From Silene conica (Eukaryota > Streptophyta > Magnoliopsida > Caryophyllales > Caryophyllaceae), in assembly GCA_029255685.2 (NCBI GenBank), contig CM055317.2, positions 75,071,460 through 75,135,459 of the forward strand: a stretch of DNA of 64,000 nt, in the 5' to 3' direction. Positions 1-9,359 of the stretch are shown piece by piece. A model generated the notes under the pieces. It saw only the letters and a list, made by a program, of their open reading frames with translations. It ran no database searches and was not told the origin of the DNA. Position 1 is the first letter of the stretch; the number at the start of each line of letters is the position of its first letter. The translations under genes were made by a program, and so were the position numbers.

Positions 1-1
1 A

Positions 2-507
2 CTTGGTGTTTATGCAGCGGGGGATGTGCTACATTATGCGTTCTTGGCTTCCCGTTTGCAGTCTGCTGAATTGCAGGCTAGGCTCCTACGACCTTCTGGT
101 ATCATTGACCCTGGCCCTTCTTTCACTGATGCCTTGCGGGTGTTCTCGGAGACCACTGGTTCTGATTTTCTTGGTAACCCTAGTGAAATTGCTGCCCCCA
201 AACTTATGAAGAAATTGGCAGATATTTATTTCTCGACGGTTGCTGCTTCTTCGGAGTCGGTTTTCTCCTTGTCCCCTCGTCAAGTTGCTTTGTGGAAATC
301 TCAGCATGGGGCTCACTCTTCTGATTGGTTGAGAGCAGTTCCTATCTCTGGGTTGGGTCAGACTATGAACAGGAGGACCTACCGCTGTGTGCTTGGGTAT
401 AGGCTAGGTGTTCCACTCTTCTTGGTACTTGGGCCTTGCTCTGCTTGCTCTCGGGTTTTTGCCGAGGATGTTTTTGGGGATCACGCTGTCTCTTGTGCTG
501 GTATTGT
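2..507 (+). pseudogene. Non-LTR retrotransposon ORF, C-terminal part, segment 1 (CCHC finger)
   Basis: The frame is open from the window edge with no start codon, so this is the inside of a longer ORF. The segment ends in a CX2CX11HX3C finger (about 450-497), the kind of zinc knuckle that precedes the nuclease in restriction-like-endonuclease (RLE) non-LTR retrotransposons. The reading frame stops where CACTA-1 is inserted at 508 and continues at 6455. Seen: finger, open frame, insertion point. Inferred: that the element is RLE-type, because the reverse transcriptase itself lies outside the window. It could instead be a domesticated or captured RT-related gene. Once CACTA-1 is discounted, the coding frame across the two segments has no stop. 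Confidence 0.6.
505..507. repeat. Target-site duplication of CACTA-1, left copy (TGT)
   Basis: TGT directly precedes the CACTACAAAAAA terminus. An identical TGT follows the right terminus at 6452-6454. Three-bp duplications are the hallmark of En/Spm (CACTA) insertion. Confidence 0.9.
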
Positions 508-529
508 CACTACAAAAAAATACTGCCTT

Positions 530-835
530 TGCGACGGATTATTTGCGACGGATAGTAATTCCGTCGCAAATAGGGTTTTGGGACGGACTTTGCGACGGAA
601 TTCTTCTTTGCGACGGACCTAAATTTCCCAGACCCGCGAAGTGAAAGTCAAATGGCGGGAAAGTTTGCGACGGAAAGTCCGTCGCAAATATTGACTTTTG
701 CGACGGAATTTCCGTCGCAAACAAATTGACCAGACTTGACCAAAATCTGGTCAAGGTCAAACTTTGACCAGATTTGCGACGAAAATTCCGTCGCAAAAGT
801 CAAAATTTGCGACGGAATTTCCGTCGCAAAGTTTA
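530..835. repeat. CACTA-1 left subterminal repeats (TTTGCGACGGA family)
   Basis: The core GCGACGGA and its reverse complement TCCGTCGC recur about every 15-40 bp, often as back-to-back inverted pairs such as the one near 664-690. Related blocks contain the trinucleotide-rich motif TGACCAAAAGTCAAGG. The right end (6029-6431) repeats the same motif. In En/Spm elements such arrays bind TNPA and define the transposition ends. Confidence 0.9.
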
Positions 836-1512
836 TTTATACAGACCCCGCGGGTCTTCTTTTTTCCCCCAAATCGATTTCAATTATTCCTAAAATCCTA
901 AGTGCGATTTTTCGACGAACAGGAAAACCACCCCAACCCACCACCCCCGACGCCACCACCCCCCACCCCACCACCCCTGACACCGCCGGCCACCCTGCCA
1001 CCTCACCGGAGCACTCCCTCCTTCTCCTTCCTTCCTTCCTCCTCCTTCCTCTCATTCTCCTTCTCCCTTCCACCTCACCACCGCCGCCACCACACCGCTG
1101 CCACCTTGCCGCCGCCACTTACTTCTTCATTCTCCATTTCTCTTAATGTATGTATACTAACTTTCGTTATTTATGTACCGTCTTAATTAGTTATTTTTAG
1201 TCCGTCGCAAAATTCCGTCGCAAATTCCGTATTATTGTTTTTTATTGTTATTAAGAATAGTTAGTTTAGTTTAATTGTTATTTGATTAGTTTAGTTAGTA
1301 TTGTTAGGTGGTTAGTGATATTAGGTTAGTAGCTAATTTCGTCCCAAATCCGTCGCATATTGTTGTTAAGATGTTTATGACGATTGATTTTTGATATAAA
1401 ATTTGCATTGTTGTTGATTGTTAGTGTTGTTGATTTGTTTAGAATATTCTTGAATAGTACCCGTTCAATAATTACACATTAGGTGTAATTGTTGAATAGT
1501 CCCCGTTTTGGG
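836..1512 (+). other. CACTA-1 5' leader, first part (no gene)
   Basis: A CCACC/CTCC-rich low-complexity stretch (about 925-1130) is followed by an AT-rich stretch with two further TTCCGTCGCAAA copies near 1200-1226. It gives overlapping Pro-rich and Arg-rich open frames on both strands, which I treat as artefacts of base composition. No gene is seen. It probably holds the promoter and untranslated leader of TNP2. Confidence 0.5.
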
Positions 1513-1753
1513 ACTGTCTTTGAATTTTTCATGCCATTTAGGTAGTAAACACTCTTATAATTTCTTGATTGTAATGAAACAAAAATTGGGCAACACTTCC
1601 CTATTGTTCTCCAAATATATTCTATATAATGTATTTGGAGAACAATAGGGAAGTGCTGCCCAATTTTTGTCTCATAACAATCAAGAAAATATAAGAGTGT
1701 TTACTAATGGTATGAAAGATTCAAAGATGGGTTTAGGCTGGAGAGATAAGGAC
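1456..1753 (+). promoter_or_regulatory. CACTA-1 structured leader upstream of TNP2: small stem-loop plus hairpin of about 220 nt
   Basis: After AGTACCCGTTC comes a small stem-loop (ATTACAC ATTAG GTGTAAT, about 1470-1489), then AGTCCCCGTTTTGGGAC. A long, nearly perfect foldback follows: arm 1513-1619 pairs with arm 1631-1730 around an AT-rich loop of about 12 nt. The order of blocks (AGTACCCGTTC, small hairpin, AGTCCCCGTTTT, GGTAGTAAAC, long hairpin, GATGGGTT, GGAGAGATAAGGACC) is shared with CACTA-4, where it lies upstream of TNP2 in the same orientation. There most of the arm sequence differs while the arms still pair. That implies selection or maintenance of the fold. Function unknown; a small-RNA precursor or a translational or silencing control element are possibilities. 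Confidence 0.8.
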
Positions 1754-1791
1754 CCCAGACCAATATATGTAAATTGTTTTTTTTTTGCAGG

Positions 1792-1851
1792 TTGGTGTTG
1801 GTGTTGGTGTTGGTGTTGGTGTTGGTGTTGGTGGTATTGGTGTTGGTAGTT
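1792..1851 (+). repeat. (GTTGGT)n microsatellite
   Basis: About nine near-perfect tandem copies of a GTTGGTGTTGGT-type hexamer lie just 3' of a poly-T tract and a TTTTGCAG acceptor-like site, within the leader of TNP2. More TTG/GTTGTT-rich sequence runs on to about 1940. Confidence 0.85.
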
Positions 1852-1960
1852 GTAGTTGTTGTCGTTGTTGTTGTTAGTTGTTGTTATATATATATGTAGT
1901 TGTTATTTGATTGTTGTTGTTAATTAATTGTTGTTGTTTGTTAAAATATGTAGATTTACT

Positions 1961-4066
1961 ATGAAGAGATTAAAAAGAAAATTGATGTATGAAAGGTTGG
2001 ATTCTAGGAAAAAAATAAGGCAGGATTTCGTAATTGGTGTTAATGAATTCATTAACTATGTTAAGCAACAAGACGAATACGTTAGAAATAGAGAAATTAG
2101 GTGTCCATGTTCTGAACGTGAACTGAATTTGCTTAAAGGGAAACGGATTGGATGGTGGAAACAAAGCATCTTTTGGGAGCTTCCCTATTGGAGCACGCTA
2201 CTAATTCGACATAACCTTGATGTCATGCATATTGAGAAAAATTTCTTCGAGCAAATAATTCACACTGTCATGGACGTGAAAGGAAAAACAAAATTAAGCT
2301 CAAATGCAGAGAAAGACATGTTACTTCTTTGTTCAAGTAGAAGAAAAGGGGATTCGGTCGTTTTGAAAAAGGAACAAAAGAAGGTCCTATGTGAATGGGT
2401 ATACAAACTGAAGTTTCCCGACGGTTATGCTTCAGATTTGAGAAGGTGTGTCGATATGAATGAATTGAAGATACACAGTTTGAAAAGTCATGATTGTCAC
2501 GTCTTCATGGAGCGATTACTCCCAGTTGCTTTGAGACATCTTCTTCCAAAAAATGAGTGGAATGCCATAACTGAAATTAGTCAGTTTTTCAGAGATTTGT
2601 ATACTTCATCAGTACAAATTGAAAAAATTACAAGTCTCGAAAATAACATTGCGGAGATTATCTGCAAATTAGAGAAAATTCTTCCACCTTCTTTTTTCAA
2701 CTCAATGAACACCTACCTATTCATTTGCCATATGAAGTAAAAGTGGGTGGTCCTGTGCAATATAGGTGGATGTATCCTTTCGAGAGGTAATGTCATCATC
2801 CTTATTCAATTCTTTATATTACATAATACATATATATCATCATATTTTTCATTCTAAATTAATTTGTTTGTAGGTTTTTGAATCATTTGAAAAAGAAAAT
2901 CAAAAATAAAGCTCATGTTGAAGGGTCTATATGTAATGCATATTTAATTGAGGAAATAGCAAATTTTTGTTCCCTATACTTTGAAGATCACATAGACACC
3001 AAGGCAAATGACCTTGACGTTGGTTCAAAAAAGCCGAATATGAGCGTGCACACCTCTACGTTTTATCTAACTGCGATTCTGATGAATTGAAACGAAACGA
3101 AGTGTAAGTGGTGAATCTAAATTCTTATATTTGAAACGTACTTTATTAGTTGTTCAAAAATTAATAATTCCCCTAATTTGAATATAGGTTGTTTGAAAAT
3201 TTTATCATGAGAGAACATCCTGAATGTGTCGTAGGCAATGATGTTTGGGAAAAATATGAAACAAGATTTCCCAGATGGTTTAGATCTCAGGTTAATAATA
3301 TAGAAGATCCAGTTCTAATTGCCTTAGCAAATGGTCCCTCAAGAAGAGTCAGAACATGGAAACGCTATTCCATCAATGGCTACAAATTTCGAGCTTTCAT
3401 TCAAGGAAAAGATTTGGAAAAGTGCACAATTAAAAATGGAGTTTGTGTGAGTTCCACTGAAGGAGCTGACTACTATGGGACCCTTGACGAAATTGTTGAA
3501 ATGACTTATACAGGCCCACAAAGCACTTACAAAGTCATTTTGTTCAAATGTAGTTGGCTAGATAACTCCGAAAGAGGCATGCAAGTGCATAAGGAATATA
3601 AGCTTGTGGATGTTAACCGGAGTAGAAAATTTGCAAAGTACGACCCATTTGTGTTGACATATCAAGTGGAACAAGTTTACTATAGTCCTTATCCAGGTAT
3701 AAAAAAGGATCAAAGTCAATGGACAACGGTATTCAAAACCAAGGCTAGATCACATGTCGATGCCCCCGTTGATGAATCTTTCTTTTAAGAAAATGTTACT
3801 AATGGTGAAACAATACTGTCACCAATTGAAGTAGAAGAAGAAGATGAAGATGAAATTGTGGAGGAACCAGAATACATACAAATTGTGACAGTGGAGCAAC
3901 ATGAGGATGAGGATGGGGATGAGGACGAGGATGAGGATGAGGATGAGGATGAGGATGTGGATGAGGATGAGGATGAGGATGAGGATGAGGATGAGGATGA
4001 AGATATTATAGATTCTCTTTGTAAGGATGTAGGAATAAATTGTTCAAGTGATGATGATGATGATTA
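1961..4066 (+). pseudogene. CACTA-1 TNP2 (TNPD) transposase, internally deleted and broken
   Basis: TNP2 is the En/Spm transposase that cuts at the CACTA ends. The N-terminus (MKRLKRKLMYERLD, Transpos_assoc-like) is present, but after CPCSE about residue 47 the sequence jumps to the segment ending WWKQSIFWELPYW. By comparison with CACTA-4 roughly 480 residues, including most of the Transposase_21 core, are gone. A lost G near 2708 shifts frame, and the region continues with a DUF4218-like block, an intron at 2787-2873, a second shift near 3030-3040 and an intron at about 3102-3188. Exon 3 (3189 on) encodes a DUF4216-like C-terminus. It ends at an in-frame TAA (3786-3788), after which the same frame runs on into a Glu/Asp tail (GATGAG repeats, 3900-4010) to 4066. 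Not functional as a transposase. Confidence 0.88.
3898..4010 (+). repeat. (GATGAG)n microsatellite encoding an Asp/Glu tail
   Basis: Tandem GATGAGGATGAG units lie in frame with the TNP2 C-terminus and encode alternating Asp-Glu. Acidic tails are a normal feature of some TNP2 proteins; the tract here may have expanded by slippage after the upstream stop codon released it from selection. Confidence 0.8.
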
Positions 4067-4225
4067 GGACTACTATCTATTAGATTCGATAATCTTGTAT
4101 TTGTTGAAATTATTGTAGATGCCGTATGGCTTAATGTCAATGAAATTATCTTATTAATCTTATTATTCAAGTTTTTAATTATGTAAAACATTTCTATCTA
4201 ATTGTTGCTATATTAGTTTGATAAT

Positions 4226-5845
4226 ATGTCGGGCGGAAGACGACGAGGTAGTGGTAGTCGTCAGACTGAGGGACGACGAGCGGGAGGTAGTGACGAGGAC
4301 GAGATAATTGAGCCTCAGACGCCGGCGCCTACACATCGAGTACACCTCGATCCGACTGATTACGAAGGCGCCAAGTGGTAAGTATCTTATTTGTTTACGG
4401 ATAATTGATTGTATATATATATATATATATTGATTATAATATGATTACTTGTTGACTATTTTATTTTCACATTTAACTCTTTTTCAGGTTCAGTGACAAA
4501 GACGTTTCTACTCTTATAACACAGACCATTATTTGCAACTACAAGGAGTATGCGCCGAACAGGTCAAATGCGTCGGATGCCATCAAGGAAGAGTGGTGGA
4601 ATTGGTTTGAGGTATTTATTAACTGTTACCTATTTCCGTTTTATTATTTATTACCTATTTATTGTTTCATATTTATTTAACTATATATTTTTTTTGAAAC
4701 AGAAACATGTTACCTTTCACCCTCGTGATAGAGCAGCGGTTAAGTCGGCGTGGGAAAACATGATGAAAGACCGCCTCCGCAAAAAAATCCACTACGCTAT
4801 GAAGAAACCTACGGAGCAAAGGCCTCAATGGATACCGGCCGATATTTTCGAACAACTTAAGGCTAGAAAGGATGATCCAAACTTTCAAGACAAATCCGAT
4901 AAAAACAAAACCAACCGGATGTCAGGAAGTACCGAAAAAGGCAAGGCCTTAGATACTCACATTATGGGTCGTAAAAACACCCTACAGTTGATGGATGAAA
5001 TGGTAATTTCTTAGTTTTTACTTCACTTTTTCTTGTCTTGAATGATTTTTAAACAATTTTCACCCTTTGACAATCTTGAGTGTTTTTTTAACAAGTGTCG
5101 TTGGATTTAAATTGCAGGCTGGAGAAGATGGGAGGGATGTACCATCCGCCTTGAAGTTGCTGGAGAAGACAAAAAAGCATGCCAAGAAGGGTTGGCTATC
5201 AACGAAACCCAAAGCACTCTTTGTAAGTTAACAGAAACTTTTCTTTATGTTTTAGTAATTTGGTTTACTAATTAATTAACGTATACTAATAACACTTTAT
5301 TTTTGTTTTGTAGGAAAAAGTTTTTTCAAAAAAGTCGAAAATGATAAGTGAAGGGATCCCGGAGCAAGATATCGACGACAACGAGATCTACTTCGAAGAA
5401 CACGGCGGTTTCAACAAGAAAGGGTTGATACTCGGTATGGGAAATGCAGCCCCGGTCATTTACGAGCGTCGTCGTCACTCAAGTGCTGGGACCCAGTCAT
5501 CATACACCCCAGGTTTGTATTTTATAGTTTATTAAAAATTAAGACTAACCAATTATTTAACCGTTTACTAAATGAATATAATATCATGTTTGACTATTCA
5601 TTGCAGGTATCGTCGGCAGAGTTCTTCGAGAGAATGCTCAACTAAGAGAACGTGACCTCGAGACATCCCAAAGGCTGAAGGCAATTGAAGAGTTCTTAAG
5701 TCAACGGGGGGAGTTCACTACTCAGAGCTGCAACCCGGGAGGCTTTTCTCAGCCGAGACGCGACTTCGATGATGATGGCGGCGACAATGCTAGGGCGGCC
5801 AGCCATTTCGCCACCCCACAGCCCACCGACACGACCGTTAGATAG
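4226..5845 (+). CDS. CACTA-1 TNPA-like DNA-binding protein (Transposase_24-type), apparently intact
   Basis: I model six exons: 4226-4377, 4488-4611, 4703-5002, 5118-5222, 5314-5512 and 5607-5845. All have GT-AG borders and phases that join without a stop, giving 372 residues. The start MSGGRRRG is Arg/Gly-rich, followed by an acidic patch (about 20-32). A conserved block is centred on WWNWFEKHVTFHP and the lysine-rich RLRKKIHYAMKK region. NKTNRMSG (about 140) resembles the NKxNR signature of plant Ptta/En/Spm TNPA-type proteins. A Gln/Glu-rich coiled stretch (VLRENAQLRERDLE) lies near the C-terminus. TNPA-type proteins bind the subterminal repeats and bring the ends together. Its neighbour TNP2 is dead, so this could act only in trans with another TNP2, or as a repressor. 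Expression is not shown by sequence. Confidence 0.82.
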
Positions 5846-6028
5846 GTTTACTAGGTTGTTTAGTTGGTGTACCGCGGATTATGTTTAGTTTTTAGTTGGA
5901 TGATCATTTGTAAAACCTTCATTTTAGTTATGAAAAGACGTTTTAAAAACCTTGTCTCCGACAAGTTCTTTGTTGCTGGGTTGTTTTTGCTGAAATTGCA
6001 GGTTTGGAGAGCTTGCAAAAGGGAAAAA
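5846..6028 (+). other. 3' flank of the TNPA-like gene
   Basis: AT-rich sequence between the TNPA stop and the right subterminal repeats, presumably 3' UTR and polyadenylation region. No clear gene. Confidence 0.5.
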
Positions 6029-6431
6029 AATTCCGTCGCAAACCTTGACCAAAAGTCAAGGTCAGTCAAGGTTTGCGACGGAAATTCCGTCGCAAATAGT
6101 CCCTTCTGCGACGGAAAATCCGTCGCAAATCTTGACTGACTTTGACCAAAAGTCAAGGTCAGTCAAGATTTGCGACGGAAAATCCGTCGCAAAAGGGACT
6201 ATTTGCGACGGATTTTCAGTCGCAAATCTTGACTGACCTTGACTTTTGGTCAAGGTCAGTCCGTCGCAAAATAAGGTCAATCCGTGCAAAAAGTTTGCGA
6301 CGGAAAATTCCGTCGCAAAATAACTTTTTGCGACAAAAATAAGGGACAGACACAGTCCGTCGCAATTCTGTCGCAAAATCATCATTTGCGACGGATTTAA
6401 CCCTTTTTGCGACGGACCATTCCGTCGCAAA
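6029..6431. repeat. CACTA-1 right subterminal repeats
   Basis: At least a dozen copies of GCGACGGA / TCCGTCGC in both orientations are separated by repeats of TGACTGACCTTGACTTTTGG and its complement. They match the left-end array and end 20 bp before the terminal TTTTGTAGTG. Confidence 0.9.
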
Positions 6432-6451
6432 GAGCGTATTGTTTTGTAGTG

Positions 6452-6454
6452 TGT
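6452..6454. repeat. Target-site duplication of CACTA-1, right copy (TGT)
   Basis: Identical to 505-507. Removing CACTA-1 with either one or both copies left behind keeps the host ORF in frame. Confidence 0.9.
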
Positions 6455-6956
6455 TGGGATTAAGCATTGTCATAACCTTGTCAGGGATACTCTTTTGGAC
6501 ATCTGTTATAGGTCTGGGATTTCAGCGGGTAAGGAGGTTGACATTGGTTTGGTCGATGGACATGGCGGCACTCTTCGCCCTGCGGATTTGCTTCTTTATT
6601 CGTGGGACAGGGGGCGTGATGTGTGTATTGATTTGACTGGGTCCTCCCCTCTGACTCAGACTGGGATGACCGATTTTATACCTGGCCGGGTTGTTGCTGA
6701 TGCTGCTCAGCGCAAGTGTGCTAAGTACAGGGATCGCTGTGAGGCTGCAGGTTATGGTTTCCTTCCTTTCTCTTTTTTTTCGCTTGGGGAGCTGGGTTCG
6801 GATGTTGTTACCTTGCTGAAGCGGATTCAGCAATACTCGGTATCTCAGGATGCGGGGGCGCGGATGGTTGCGTACATTTTTACTAGACTTAGCTTTGCTG
6901 TAGCTAAGGGGGTGGGAGCTCAGATTGTATCTCGGCTGCCCACCAATTTTATGTAA
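6455..6956 (+). pseudogene. Non-LTR retrotransposon ORF, segment 2 (restriction-like endonuclease-like C-terminus)
   Basis: Continuation of the frame broken at 507, ending at TAA 6954-6956. It shows HxHN (about 6468), then RPADLLLYSWDRGRDVCIDLT (PD...D core spacing, about 6579-6640) with a preceding conserved Glu (EVDIGLVDGHGG). This arrangement, after a CCHC knuckle, is that of the PD-(D/E)XK restriction-like nuclease at the C-terminus of R2/Utopia-type non-LTR retrotransposons. No stop interrupts it. The assignment rests on motifs only. Similar RT-associated proteins are scattered in plant genomes and often mis-annotated. Confidence 0.6.
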
Positions 6957-7344
6957 ACTCTTATTTTGTCATTTTTATATGATAGCTGCGCGCATCCTTC
7001 CCAAAAAAATAAAAAATAAATAAAAATAAAATAAAATAATAATTAATAAATAAATAAGAGTAATAGTAATAAGAATTTGACCTTAGCTGAATTTACTTGA
7101 TTTGAATTGAACTCCACTAAACTTATTGGATCTCAACTAAATTTATAAAATCTAAACTAAACTCAATTTATTAGATACTAAAGGTTGCGTTTTTTTAAAA
7201 AAAACAAATAATAATAATAATATAATAATAATAATAAGTAGTAGTAATAATAATAATAATATCTAAATAATAATTATAGTCCTTTTTTCAATTATTTATT
7301 TACAATATATTAAAATACTATTTACAAACAATAGATGAATATTA
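6957..7344. other. AT-rich stretch: probable retrotransposon 3' tail and simple repeats
   Basis: A-rich tract (AAAATAAAT repeats, about 6995-7065), then TTGATTTGAATT-type sequence and a (TAA/AATAAT)n microsatellite at about 7205-7262. The A-rich start fits the 3' end of a non-LTR retrotransposon. No gene. Confidence 0.5.
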
Positions 7345-8482
7345 CTAGTATTAAACCCGTGCAAAATTGCACGGGTATATTTTTAGAAAAAATGTGGTGG
7401 ATAATTAATATTACCTAATAGTGTCAATAATATGTTTTGCATTCAAATTCTATTATATTGATAATGCGTTAAAATGCATGTTCAAATACATTTTAGAACA
7501 TTAAATTGAGTATAAAAAAAATGTAAATATTACTATAAAATCAAAACAATTAGTTGCTGAAACATTTTGCTCCAAATTAATTCTCGGTGATGATTGACTA
7601 TCTTACTAGATCTGAGAGAATTTTTACAATTTAAATATTTGGGAAAAAAGAACAATTTATTTTTTGTAATCCTTGTATTTTTTTAATAATTGTTTTTAAC
7701 TTTTGTTTTTACTAAAACTATTTAATTATATTTATTAACAATTGGCTTGTACATATATAATATGCATATAGAATATACAGCATGACTATATTGTTTTTTC
7801 TAAAGTATATAATCCGGGAACATATAGCCATGCTTTTTAAAATTAATTTATATTGCATTTTTTAAATTAATTTATATTGTTTTTATTAATTGATTTTTTG
7901 TCTAAGGGTTTAATTTTGAGTTATATGAATTACGATCCTTTGATATTGAATGATTCGTTTTTGAATCCTCCGATAAGGACAGAAAATTGTGGAGGAGTTT
8001 ATAATATCGAATATATTTTATTCTAAGGTTTATTTTGAACGGTTTTGTTTATAATTTGATTTTCGTAAAATATTTGAATTTGTACATTGTTCGTGGTTGT
8101 ATATTAATGTTACGTTATTTTAATCTTGTTTTGAATTTTGTATGGTCGGTTTTTTATTGCTCTAAATTGTTAATAATCATAATGTTTATTATAATTATTT
8201 AAATTGTTGTCTAATCGTTTTAGCCGGGAGATAAATATTTAATTTTATGTTATACAAATTGACCGTTTTTCGTAGAAAATCATTTTTTATATAAAAATGT
8301 TACAGTACATAATATTTCTGAAACTACGATATCAGACATTTATTTAGAATATCGGGCGATTATGCTCCAAGAAATTCATCAAACACATTGCGGGACCCAC
8401 CTGAAAGAATAAAAAAAATCAAAACCTACATTGATAACGTGGCTCAACCAGGGCTTCTGAAATGTTTCTGTAATTATATAGA
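7345..8482 (-). mobile_element. Non-autonomous Helitron, 1.14 kb
   Basis: On the minus strand it begins TCTATATAATTACAGAAAC (complement of 8482 back) and ends with the hairpin ACCCGTGCAA-TT-TTGCACGGGT, then TTTAATA and CTAG (complement of 7376 back to 7345). It sits between A and T (positions 8483 and 7344 on that strand), the expected A|T target with no duplication. A 5' TC, a GC-rich 3' stem-loop and a CTRR end are diagnostic for Helitrons. The interior is AT-rich with no Rep/helicase ORF, so it depends on an autonomous copy elsewhere. Confidence 0.85.
7355..7376 (-). terminator. Helitron 3' terminal hairpin
   Basis: Perfect 10-bp stem (ACCCGTGCAA with TTGCACGGGT), 7 nt before the terminal CTAG. 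In Helitrons this hairpin marks the end of rolling-circle replication. A close relative is found at 34643-34674. Confidence 0.85.
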
Positions 8483-9359
8483 TAAAATGTTAAATTAAAT
8501 AAATAATTGGACGAGAAGAACCTTATAAATTAAATTGAAGAAATTAAAGGATTAAAGTCTTTTCGAAACTAAAAATTAAATTAATTGAGACGTTCGGTAT
8601 CTTCAAGCATGGGGCGATTTTTAGTGTTTTTTTCGATAGAAGACATTTTTTTTATAGGAGTAAACATATTTTTTTGCTTTAAACTATTTTTTAATTTATA
8701 AAAAAATTATTTTAATGTTAATCTAATAAGTTAACAATTGAACAATATCACTCATGGAAATGTTGTACTGACATTTTTAATTTTATAATTCTTCCATCTC
8801 AGTCATTTATTTATCTTAAAATATGTCTCATAAAGAATATGAAGATATGACGTGAATTAAGAAAAGCAATCTTTCAGGTAAGTATAAAAAACATAGTATG
8901 TTTCCAATGTTCATACATTATGTTGTGTGTTTCTAAAACGCAGTACACTACTCCTATTTGCTAATTAGTTTACTGATCCTCGGACTCGGAGAAGCAAGAA
9001 CAGGGATTTGTTTACAAGAAAGTTTACAGATATAAAACCCTGATTCGCAGGTTAATGACACAAATACAATCTATTCTAGCTGATTCGGACTTGGAGATAT
9101 TCAACCAGAGTTCAAGTTCAAGTCAATGTTTGGGTGTTGAGTATCGACTGTTGAGCGTCGAATGTCAGGAGTTAACCACGGTACACAAGGTGATTGATGA
9201 GTCGAAGTAATCCAGCATGAACCAGGCTCGGCCCAAAGAGTGATATTGACTTGACAAAACTCAAAACCGGCATGGCCCTAATCAAAGCAGTGACCCAAGT
9301 GACGGACGGCTCTACATAGAGGTACATATCCGTCTTATGCTGGCTGCCTGGCTTCACAG
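8483..9359. other. Intergenic, including likely 3' UTR of CstF50
   Basis: AT-rich up to about 8900, then more balanced sequence leading to the CstF50 stop at 9360 (gene on the minus strand). The 3' UTR should lie just below 9360. No gene or element recognised. Confidence 0.5.

Larger units (their letters stand above)
508..6451 (+). mobile_element. CACTA-1: complete En/Spm-type DNA transposon, 5.94 kb
   Basis: The element starts CACTACAAAAAA at 508 and ends TTTTGTAGTG at 6451, with a TGT target duplication on both sides. Both ends carry many direct and inverted subterminal copies of TTTGCGACGGAA / TTCCGTCGCAAA, which serve as TNPA-type binding sites in this superfamily. Inside are a structured 5' leader, a TNP2 (TNPD) transposase gene that has lost its middle, and an apparently intact TNPA-like gene in the same orientation. 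Without a working TNP2 it can move only if another element supplies the transposase. The clean termini and duplication suggest fairly recent insertion into the retrotransposon ORF. Confidence 0.93.

Noticed and set aside
837..1186. Overlapping Pro-rich and Arg/Gly-rich open frames on both strands
   Set aside because: They result from a CCACC/CTCC low-complexity tract in the CACTA-1 leader; no domain, and similar tracts occur in the other CACTA leaders.
3858..4067. Small acidic protein gene
   Set aside because: It is in frame with, and downstream of, the TNP2 C-terminus and is best read as its tail after a nonsense codon.
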